A stretch of 64,000 nt of DNA from Flammula alnicola (lineage: Eukaryota; Basidiomycota; Agaricomycetes; Agaricales; Strophariaceae), in the NCBI GenBank assembly GCA_015499995.1, contig JADNRV010000057.1, forward strand, positions 124,001-188,000, read 5' to 3'. Below, in pieces: positions 1 through 8,872 of the stretch. The notes under the pieces are model-generated. The model made no database searches and was not told the origin of the DNA. It saw only the letters and a list, made by a program, of their open reading frames with translations. The translations under genes and the position numbers were made by a program. Numbering within the stretch: the first letter of the stretch is position 1; the number at the start of each line of letters is the position of its first letter.

Positions 1-504
1 ACATCTTTGGCTCGGACGCTTACCGCTTGCCCATGCTTTCACCATTTACATCGCGGAACATCTCAAGAAGGATCCGAAGATGAACGCACTTGGTAGGGAA
101 GAACTGCTCGAAAAGGCTTGGGAAGTACAATTCACCGGTACGCCATCAATGTTGACTGATGTCGACATTGAACGGGAATGCTTGGACCGTCTTGAGGCAG
201 AGATGTTTGAAGTTTCTGAGGAGGCGGGGGTTGCAGGGCATTATCAATGGGGGTTAGATGCGGGAGATCATCAAGATTGGGATCCATACGCAGGTATGCA
301 GGACTTGAACCGTGGGGATCATCCTGGAAGCGATGCAGAACTTGAGGTAAGACACACCAGTTCAACTCTGAGACGATTCGCAGTGTCTCATCAAAACCAT
401 GACGACAGGAAGGACCCGAATTTATTCACCGTGAGAGGATAAAACCGAGCGTTAAGGAAAAGAAGGAGCGTCCGAAACCACGGCCCAAAAAGAAGCATGT
501 TTAG
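1..504 (+). CDS. 3' end of an unrecognised gene (two exons seen)
   Basis: An open frame runs in from the left edge with no start in the window. Exon 2-346 reads through to a GTAAGA donor at 347. The intron is 347-408 and ends CAG. Exon 409-504 continues in phase and stops at TAG 502-504. The visible C-terminus is about 147 residues: an acidic stretch rich in D, E and G followed by a strongly basic tail (KKE/RPKPRPKKK type) of about 20 residues, resembling a nuclear localisation or nucleic-acid-binding tail. I do not recognise the family. The neighbourhood is transposon-rich, so a transposase C-terminus is possible but nothing catalytic is visible. The intron call rests on phase and on the tail making sense; without it the frame stops at 442. 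Confidence 0.55.
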
Positions 505-875
505 ACGTCTGTTGTCATCGAGCCCCCACTCAATTGTAAAGCACGTTCATTTACATTACTTTACTTTACTTTAGTCTATCTAAACAAGTTAATACTGATA
601 TTTGAATGTTCCAATGACCACTCGAGGTTCTGCGTGGCATGCGTGCAGTGCGTGCATGCGTGGCGCGCAAGTACGCAGATTTCACACGATGTCGCAGCCA
701 GACAGGTCAACGTGATCGACTTTGTATAATTACACTCTTCCACATCCACCAGTAGCGTCAAAAATTAGATAGATCGCATCTTAAAGAATTACATATCCCA
801 GGAAAATTAATAATGATTTGTTGCTTCTGGAATCTAGCACTGGGCCCGACCTCCCTCAACCGCCGAAGACTTGCA
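505..875. other. Intergenic stretch, nothing recognised
   Basis: AT-rich 3' flank of the preceding gene. It has several degenerate CATGCGTG/TGCGTGC words near 640-670 but no supported gene. Confidence 0.4.
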
Positions 876-879
876 AGTT

Positions 880-1058
880 AGTCCCACATTGCACGCACGT
901 CGATTTAACGTGCACGCAAGCTCGTAGTGCACACTAGGTGAGTGCACGCACATGCTCTGCAGGTGCACGCTAACCCACCTGCACGCTAGGCCTCAGCACG
1001 CAAGTGCACGTTAGTGCACGCACTGCCACGCTCGTGCCACGGCAATTTTCTTGTGCCC
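880..1058. repeat. Degenerate GCACGC-array end of a transposon
   Basis: GTGCACGC-type words occur densely here. The array closes near 1045-1058 with GGCAATTTTCTTGTGCCC, which resembles the terminus of the intact element at 17956-19065 (CGATTTTCTCTTGCCC). No matching second end or target duplication is visible nearby. I read it as an old, truncated or diverged member of the same family. Confidence 0.5.
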
Positions 1059-1559
1059 GTTGTGCTCCATTCTTGGCCTGGCAATCATTACGTACAGGCA
1101 AGGTTCTCTTGTTATTCATTTCCACCAGGTGGTGATTGAGATCTGTAGGTGAGGATGACGAGCCTACTTTCTCGATGTCATACAAGTACCAGAATTCTGA
1201 GCGCGAACGGTGATCGATTGATCAGTTACCAATGCATTATTCAGCACCCTCTACTTGTCAAACTACCGCTGTCAGTCATCGTCCTTACTCTGTGTCTTCA
1301 TGATACTAATACCAACGTTTAGCGCACCCTAGACTCGCATTGTAGTAATCCGAACCTCCAAAAGTCATCGCCGTCATCGCCAGGCATGTGGATGAATCTT
1401 ACGCGTATAAGTCGTTTGTAGCAACGACAGGGAAGAAACGAACTAATGTACCTTATTAGACCCCTCATTTCATCATTCCCAGGACCACTGTGTAAGAATT
1501 GGGCTCGCGTTCACGTCCTATCACCCGGCACGGGGTAAGTACTCCGCCCGCCCTAGACT

Positions 1560-2770
1560 TGAAATCGCGTTCATGACTCACCATCGCCATCCCACAGCGC
1601 AGGCAATTCAACGTTCCTGAGGTTGAACGCCGTCTGCGCGCCCTTCCATCCGTCGTGGTCGAATCCTGACGCCGCGAGCTGCGATTGCGAAATTATGGCC
1701 TCGGGTACACGGCAGACTAGGTAAGAATGTATAACGCGACTCGAGAAAGTGTAGAAAGACTTACATGCATCATTGCTGGGCTTCCCGTGCTCTCTCATTG
1801 TCGTTGTCGAGCCCAAGGGCATGCATTGAAGTGGACATTGCGATGTTGGCGACAAGTGGTGGATATGGTGGGCGGGGCGTCGGGTGAGGGATATTGGGCA
1901 TGCTGGTTGAGAGTTGAGAGCTAGAGAAATGATAGAAAGTAAGAAGCTTGTTAGACCAACTTAAAAGAGTACTTACCGTATACCGTGACAGCCAGCCTCC
2001 TTCCTTACAACCCAAACCCATCCGTGTCATCGGCAGTCTGGCTGACTGAGTGCCAGAGTCGTGCTGGTGGTCGTATGAGACAGCGTAGGGCTATTGACAA
2101 ATGCTGGAGACCGGTAAGTACGAAATACAAAGACTAGGACGCGATGGACTTACCCTCTCACCTGCAGAACGTCGAACACCGCGGCGGTGGAGGTCGTAGG
2201 CAATGAATATCCTTTTGGATGGGTATTCCTGGGGGTATAAATGAGTTGTTGACGGTTGTAGCAATAGCGAAAGTCTGCACATAGCGTGTAGTGTCATGTA
2301 CGAAGAACGCCTCACGCGACGGTCAAGCGTGGGGGGCTGGGTCATCACCAAATGGCGTGATTCGTCGACGTGGGGGGCATCATATAGGTGTCGATTACGG
2401 TTTGAGGCTGAGATAATGAAGAAAGAAAGGTGAGAGTACGATTTTGATAGCAGAAAAAGCCCAGTACTCACTTTGACTCATAGACCCCGCTCTCCGGCTT
2501 CCAGACCAATCCTCCACCTTGCAGTACATCGTTGAGGCATCCGTGCGCGCGCCACATCCGTCGTAGGTAGTCGTTGTCGGTCGAGAGCCCCGTCGTCGTC
2601 GTGTAGTCTGTTGATACAGCAGATTAGTACTTTCCAATGAAAATGAATATTGAACTTACCTTTACCTTGAAAAAGAGCAATGTTCCACGTTGATATGCAA
2701 GACATCCGGAGAGGCGTCGTTGAGTTGTGGAAGGCTCTGCACAATCTCCGGTCTGAGCTGAGCAAGTCAG
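1560..2770 (-). CDS. Possible multi-exon gene or remnant, unrecognised
   Basis: Several minus-strand segments look coding and are joined by plausible 50-75 bp introns. One chain reads from about 2637 through introns at roughly 2400-2470 and 2290-2345 to about 2160. It includes the motifs YDGCGARTDAS and TTVNNSFIPPGIP without a stop. Downstream pieces to about 1570 do not join cleanly, and no start or stop is secure. No family is recognised. The segment could be a decayed gene squeezed between transposon sequences. Confidence 0.25.
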
Positions 2771-2887
2771 CACACTGATCTGCTCCGCTCCGAAAATCCC
2801 GGCAGAGAAAATATTCAAGCTGAGATCGAAAATGACATGGTCGTGATTCGTGAATCTCTCAACCACATCCAACCCATCGCGTCTATT

Positions 2888-3160
2888 ATGGCGCCAAAGG
2901 AACCTTGCTACTGCCCCAGATGCAATGGTGCACTTATGAGCACCAAGACAATCACACGACATCGAGTTAAGGCAAGAGCGAACAGGCCAAGAATCGCAAC
3001 GTTTGACGAGTGGATGGCCTCGAGCCTGAGAGAAGAGCTGGCTAGTGGACTCGGAGGAAATAATATAGATGGGCTTGAAATCCTTGATAGGCATGGACAA
3101 CAACAACAACAACAACAAGGACGATGCGCGAAGCGTCGCCGCATCGCTGAACCACAGACA
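2888..3160 (+). pseudogene. N-terminal exon of a fungal DNA transposase (CMC/Tnp2 or Plavaka-like), truncated
   Basis: The exon starts MAPKEPCYCPRCNGAL and has a C-x2-C pair followed by a basic T-x-x-R-H stretch. This N-terminal zinc-finger-like pattern is one I associate with large CMC (En/Spm, Plavaka-like) transposases of Agaricomycetes. A polyglutamine run from (CAA)n lies near 3098-3118, followed by a basic KRRR patch. A GTATGT donor follows position 3160. No downstream transposase exon is present, because the sequence passes into an unrelated LRR-like frame and then a transposon. I therefore call it a fragment. The family assignment is from memory of the motif and is tentative. Confidence 0.45.
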
Positions 3161-3318
3161 GTATGTTTAGCGTATTCCAGCGTGTCTGTAAAACACGTTA
3201 TACCACTTGCTCTCTTCGAAATACAATCCACCCATAATGACTTTAGGACGTCTTACCACCCTCACCTTCACATCATCGACAATGTATACCGCTTCGACTA
3301 TGATGCATTGGTTGAAAT

Positions 3319-6094
3319 GGGCAAGAGAAAATCGGCGTGCCTTGAGCGTGCACAAGCGTGCCTGAGCGTGCCATGCTCATCACGCTCACCCCTTTTGGCG
3401 TGCGATGCGTGCCACGCTCAGCACGCTCAGCCCTTTTAGCGTGCAGTGCGTGCCATGCTCAGCAGGCTCAACCCTTTTGGCGTGTGGCGCATCTCTTCAC
3501 ATAGATCAATGCATTGATCTATGTTGCTTTTTGACATTTGTGTCCTGTTCTATATAATTATGCTGTACATATATGAACAAGTTTTTTGTAATTTCGGAGG
3601 AGAACAGTACAGAGGAACAAAATATAAGTATATATTATCTATGGTGCTGTATTGGTAGGTTTCATTTTATTCCTTCTTTTCAGCCTGGGCATTAGTCATT
3701 CTTTGGTAATTTCTGGGATCTTTGGCTGTTTGATAGTGTCAATGGTCATAATCATCCCTATCACTTTGTGATGGATGAATTGAACGAAATGGTACAGTAG
3801 GAGAAATATGAGAGCATATTACTCACCAAGTTGCATGTATTCAGGGCCACAAGTTAGTCGAAGATACATTTGCACAAAGACAATCTCTCTCGATTATGAG
3901 AACATGAATACTGAGTACAATTTCCCCCCACATCTACCTGGGTTTCTCCATGTGCATGCTATGAGTATGCTCTGAGAGCGTGCTATAAACGTGCGCGAGC
4001 ATGCTGATGAGCGTGCTACAAGCGTGCGCACGCGTGCTCAATTGGCGTGCGAGCGTGCTATAAGTGTGTGAACGCATGCCCAATTGGCGTGCGAGCGTGC
4101 GTGAGCGTGCGTCATGATGTGTAAGCGTGCGTGAGCGTGGCACGCTAAAATCTTAAAATTCACACGCGTGCACCTGCGTGCATCTGCGTGCTTATGTGTT
4201 TCAAAAGGCAGGCATTTTGATGCTCATATATGATCTCTCGGCGAAATAACAAGAGAGTAGGTACAGGATAGAACATCCTCACATTTTTATAGGTACATGT
4301 ACACTTTATAGCAGCCTATTTCTTTTTTCAAGTAGTACCATGGCCTATGTAAGAGCGTGCATTGGCGTGCCACGCTAAGCACGCCAAGCACATCAGGAAA
4401 ACTACACATCCCTTACGGGGCTTACAGCACTTGAGATCACTTGAGATCACTTGAGAGCTGGCTTGGATCACTTTAGCACTTGAGGTTACAGCCACAAACA
4501 AAGTCTGACAACTCAAGTCGGTCCAAGTGACCCCAAGTGCATAAGCTGTAAGAGTCGATCCACCATCCAAGTGAGAATTCCGACACTGAAAGAACACAAG
4601 AAATAACCCTAAGTTCGTTGACACTCCGCTTCACGTGACCGCGTTTCCTCATCGTGAAATTTTCACCCTTATCTTTTGCTTATCGACCACATCGATCCTC
4701 GCCCACAATCCCAATGCTTCCCCTACTTCCTGCGCTGTGCGAAGATTTGCGCTGTCCCTTGGGATGAATCTATATAGGACATCCTGAAGCTCCAACCACC
4801 CGGCGAGGCGCCACTGACTTTGTGCACATCGGTAGGGACATCTTTTGATGGTAAGCTTTGATTCGTTATCTGCAAATATCCATCTAACTCTTGCTGCTCG
4901 ATAGAGGCAGATTACATGGTGACTACTGAAGCAAGGGAGAATTCGCTGGTTGAGCATCGCAAGGCTGTGCCCGTCATAGCCTTAAGCCCAGTCTGCATCT
5001 TTCCTTCGAGAGGCCATTAGCAAGCACGTCGCCATTGCCTCGCATATCTCGTATGTAATCCATGTCGTATCTCTATTATTACTTTTGTAATCCTCGCTGA
5101 TGTCGAATTTATAGGTAAAGCGTGGATTATACACGTCCGCCGCTGAAGATGTGAGTAATTGTAGACATACTGTACATCCCATCCGAAGGCGTACTAAACA
5201 TACACTGACATGCTTTCCTTTCCCTTTTTCAGTTGCTCCAGCAAATCAGACAATCCGCGTGGCTAATCGGCACTCTCCCGCCTGATCTGCAATGTCTCGC
5301 ACGGAACTCGTACTCTGCAAGCTTGCATCGTGTTCGATACTCCTAGCGTATTTGGTCCGGCTGCCGGTACGTTATCCAGTCATCTGCAAGGACAGTTTCT
5401 TAATAATTAACAAATTGAACTACCAATTGCTCATGCGCCCCCTGCCTCTCTCTCGACATACTTGTACTCAGATCCCCGATAAAGAACTGGAGCATAAACT
5501 TCGAACGCAGACGCACCACGCCGAGCCAGAGCCTGTAGAGGCACAGTCTGCAAGTCCAGAGACTCCATTCGATGCTAGTGACAGCGGGTGACAGGCAATA
5601 GCACAAGCAGCCCTGTCGGCGCTCGTGGATTACTTTTCGAGGAGGACAGCAACTGAGGATGGATTAGTGGCAGTTTCATGGGATTTGTGAGGATGATTCG
5701 ACATCTCTGATGTGGTTAGCGAGAGCTCGGAGGCCATTTATGTTGTATATACTCGAGTAGATTTCCAATTCATGATTTCCGCCCACTATTGTCGCTATCC
5801 TGTCCTGAGCCGTGAATTCTATTATAATCAAAAGCAAAAACAGCACCCTACAATTCGTCACTTATTCACTTGGACGTCTTATGACTTGGTCACTTGAACT
5901 CACTTGAGTTCACTTTGATAAGAGGGCTCACTTGGCTAAGACAAGGACCTCCTTACCCAAGTGACGTACCTTAGGCACTTGAACTCACTTACACCACTTG
6001 GTCACTTGTCAAAGTCACGTAAGTTGTGTAAGTGAACATGTAGTTTTCCTGATGCACGCCACGCACGCTCGTGCACGCGGATATCCTCTAGCCC
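3319..6094 (+). mobile_element. Non-autonomous DNA transposon, GCGTGC-array family, copy A (interrupted)
   Basis: The ends are imperfect inverted repeats (GGGCAAGAG... left, ...CTCTAGCCC right). They are flanked by a direct 9-bp repeat GGTTGAAAT at 3310-3318 and 6095-6103. Dense arrays of GCGTGC/GCACGC fill the subterminal regions (about 3330-3490, 3950-4200, 4350-4390 and 6055-6080). No transposase is encoded; frames across the arrays are translated repeat. Without the nested insertion the element is 1,110 bp, exactly the length of copy B at 17956-19065 in opposite orientation. The segments I compared are identical. A 9-bp duplication would fit Mutator-like elements, but with no transposase the superfamily stays open. 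Confidence 0.85.
4391..6054 (+). mobile_element. Nested non-autonomous DNA transposon, CACTTG-array family
   Basis: This 1,664-bp insertion lies inside the GCGTGC element. It is bounded by inverted CATCAGGAAAACTACA / TGTAGTTTTCCTGATG. Copy B lacks it, which fixes the boundaries: the target site is CA duplicated (or GCAC if the terminal C is not counted). CACTTG/CAAGTG words cluster in both subterminal regions (4430-4580 and 5870-6030). The centre holds segments with coding-like texture and intron-like signals (about 4640-4960 minus, 5480-5690 plus) that do not form an intact gene. Captured host fragments are possible. A 2-bp duplication and CA-starting ends fit CMC-type elements. Confidence 0.8.
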
Positions 6095-6795
6095 GGTTGA
6101 AATCCTGCTCTTCGACTTTGACAAGTTTGAAAATATTTTTCAATAACTGGAGGTTTGGTGCGTTTTCTGTTCAACAGATCGTATTGAAGGCTCCTTACTT
6201 ACTAAATGAATGTGTAGGACCAGGAGAACGAGCGAATTCTCGGATTTTGGATCCGAAGGTTTTCACTGCATTGAAAGAAGTTACGTTGGGGTTTAATCTC
6301 TCTGACTCTTGGGACACGGATGTGCACCCGGACCAACCCCCAGACTGGCCTAGCGCACCAACGCCACGCGAACGAATCGAATGGATTGTCGAGGTCCTAC
6401 GGATCTTCGCCTACGGCAGACACTGTAATGCCACCCTCGAATCAATTCATCTCTTCATCGGCACCACGGAGTCGGGAATCGAGGTGATGGACTCTCTGCC
6501 ATGGGAATTATTCCAGGCTCTATTTTCTCTGGATTCGCTGGCCTTGCAGCGGCCAACACTTTCCCGAATTCCTATTAATTTCGTAGCGTCCCAGGATGAG
6601 GAAGGAACAAAATTAACACCCTCCCAAGCGGCACTTATCGAGCAAATCCTAAGTTTGAGATTAGCAGACCTATTGAAGGGTGGACCTTTCCACATATTCA
6701 TGCAGGGTTCTAAATTAGAGCCTCCTTCTTTCGATCCCTTCTTGGAATATGCTACACCTATCTGTAGTGAACCGTATGATTTTGATTTGGACTAG

Positions 6796-7235
6796 CATTA
6801 AATAGACATGGGGTTGTTTGACCGACTTCATAATCTTCGCACTTAGACTTCGAATGCTCAAACGCTTCATCCAAACCAAAAAGAACGATCAAGAACCCAA
6901 CACCCTAATGCCGAATTGACAGAAGCGTCAACATATCTATCAAGCACTCTCGCCACTCCCACCTACAGACGTGCACCCATGACTAACATTGAGCGCTCGG
7001 AGACGAAACCTCGAGCTCACTCTACACACATGACAATCATCCACCAACATGTAGATATCGATCAGACAAATAGAACTCTGAGCACATGCCGAAAAGAACA
7101 AGAACAATATGATTTTTGGTTCTATTTCTGGATGTGCAATTTGTGTCCGATCATCGTTCTTGTTCTCGTTCTGTGTGTGCTGGTGTGACAAATAATGTAC
7201 ACTTGGAGCTATTCTGGATATTACGACCCACATAA
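6796..7235. other. Intergenic stretch
   Basis: This lies between the broken LRR gene and the 3' end of the HeLo-like gene. It contains an inverted repeat (AGAACAAGAACAAT near 7097 and ATCGTTCTTGTTCT near 7153) but no supported gene. Confidence 0.4.
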
Positions 7236-8637
7236 CTAATATGGATGGAACCCTTTCCATGAGTTATCGTCGCTCTTCCCTGCCGCGAGATTGGATATAT
7301 AATGTAAACACGTTACTGGACTGGTGGTCGAGCCCGCCGAGTCATACGAATCGACATAACGGGTTTCTTGGATGCTACGCCAGGTATAGATGAGGACAGG
7401 CGCGTTAAAATATCGTCCTCGTAGATATCGTAGAAAGGTTTCCCCGGCAGTCGGATTGAGGTATGTTCCGACTCCAGGATCAGATTCTAAGCGGACATTG
7501 TCTGAGATAAAACGAACACGAGAAGGATCGTCATTATTCCGCAGAAAATCTAGGAGTTGGGTCAAGATCAGTATTTGCTTCGCAGATTAATAGTAAAACT
7601 GGACCTCACCTGAGTTTGCATCGACCCAGGCCTTCGCAACAGCAGTGGAGGAGAGCTCAATGACCCATATTCCCTTTAGTTGGGCATGCTGAACTTCGCG
7701 TGCATTGTTCGCGGGTCGGTCATCAATCCATGTCAAAAGAGGAGTTGTGAGTCGATCGCCAGGTGCTACCCTCACCCGGAAAGCATCGACGAGTGGTGGA
7801 GGTTTTTCAGCTACAGAAAATGAGTCACAGAAGGAAAGGGTGGTATGGGTAGTAACTTGCCTGTTGCATACCGGTCCACCAACTGTCTTAACGTTTCTTG
7901 GCCTAGCACTCGCGCAAGGTTGTCGGGAGTGATTCCACCACACTTATATTCATCCAGGAGCATGACGATTCGATCAGACGCGTATTTCGGAAGCCCATTG
8001 CCGTACCACATGTTTAAACGGGCACAGAAGAGCTCAGTGGTAGCGAAGTTCACCTAAAGGTGTTGATATTAGCGTTGAGAATGTATATAATACCAGAATA
8101 ACCGACCTTAGCACCTATATAGCCCCCCCAGAACTCCCGGGCTCCCATATCAGCCAATTCATCAATCGGACCAATGGTGCGACTCTCGGATGAGTCGGAT
8201 CCGTCCTGGAAAGCTGCTAGGCTCACTGACTGTTCAGCGTCCTTAATATGGTCACGAAAGTACCCGACGACCGCCAATGAAGTAAGAAGGATAAGAAGTT
8301 GGTGGTTGAGTTGTTGTTGATCGCGTTGTAACTGGCTAATGACTGCCATCGGGATGAAGAACGCGATAATCTTCTGCGAGCGCTTGTACTTCCAGACCAG
8401 GAGGTGCTCCTTGGTCCTTTGCAGGGCATCGCCAATACTGCGAATCGATTCGGATAGCTGGAGCTCGCCAGTGCCTTTGAATTGAGTGGAGGCGAAAGGC
8501 AATAGGATATTGTGGATCTGAAGCACGGTGGAAGAGATTTGTGTGAGAAGTGCTTCCTTTTCAGCTTGTTGGTCGATCCACGTTTGAATTGCTTTGCATA
8601 ACGTGCAAACAGTTGCGGCGAGCGATATAACATCCAT
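7236..8637 (-). CDS. HeLo-like helical bundle + EF-hand-like + WIDD receiver/TIR-like protein, 412 aa
   Basis: Exons on the minus strand are 8107-8637, 7861-8053, 7610-7810 and 7236-7549; phases agree throughout. Intron 2 uses a GC donor (GCAAGT). Residues 1-150 form a helical, mostly non-polar bundle starting MDVISLAATVCTLCKAI, resembling fungal HeLo-like/MLKL-type N-terminal domains. Residues 170-240 look EF-hand-like (LLDEYKCGGITPDNL). Residues 266-400 begin LLTWIDDRPANN and continue with RFISDNVR, FLRYLRGR, PVLIYT and AGSTTS. This matches the receiver- or TIR-like domain often annotated in agaricomycete proteins with a WVDDRP motif. A signalling or incompatibility role in the cytoplasm is inferred from the domains. 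It starts 235 bp downstream of the copper radical oxidase stop, on the same strand. Confidence 0.8.
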
Positions 8638-8872
8638 GGGTTATAAGTATGATGGGATAAGGGAGAGGACAACAGAAATGACGACAAGGAGGCAGTGCTC
8701 GGCACTGCCCGCAAGTCCATTCATCCGACTACAAAGAAGGGGAGTATAAATATAAATATATGATATAGTGCTGTGCAAATGAAGTGTCTGTCGTGGGTAT
8801 TAGGTACCAAAGCGAGGCATAGTTATTCTGGATGGTCTCAAAGAGTGTGAGGTAGGCAAGTGGTCGTTGGTC

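Larger units (their letters stand above)
3192..6795 (+). pseudogene. LRR/F-box-like coding sequence split by a transposon
   Basis: Two pieces, 3192-3318 and 6104-6795, are in the same reading phase once the intervening element and one copy of its 9-bp target duplication are removed. Together they span 273 codons. The left piece has leucine/threonine repeats (LGRLTTLTFTSS) and the right piece continues with LTSLKIFFNNW, as expected for the LRR-like C-terminal half of agaricomycete F-box proteins. The stop is at 6793-6795. The 5' end is missing: an in-frame TAA precedes 3192 and no F-box is visible. The gene was probably already truncated, or has upstream exons I could not place, before the insertion broke it. 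Confidence 0.6.

Noticed and set aside
2837..3439. 200-codon plus frame continuing past the transposase exon into the transposon
   Set aside because: A GTATGT donor ends the credible part at 3160. After that the frame overlaps the better supported LRR frame and then the GCGTGC element.
3934..4143. Identical 69-codon frames at 3934-4143 and 18241-18450
   Set aside because: They are translations of the GCGTGC arrays inside the two transposon copies, not a conserved peptide.
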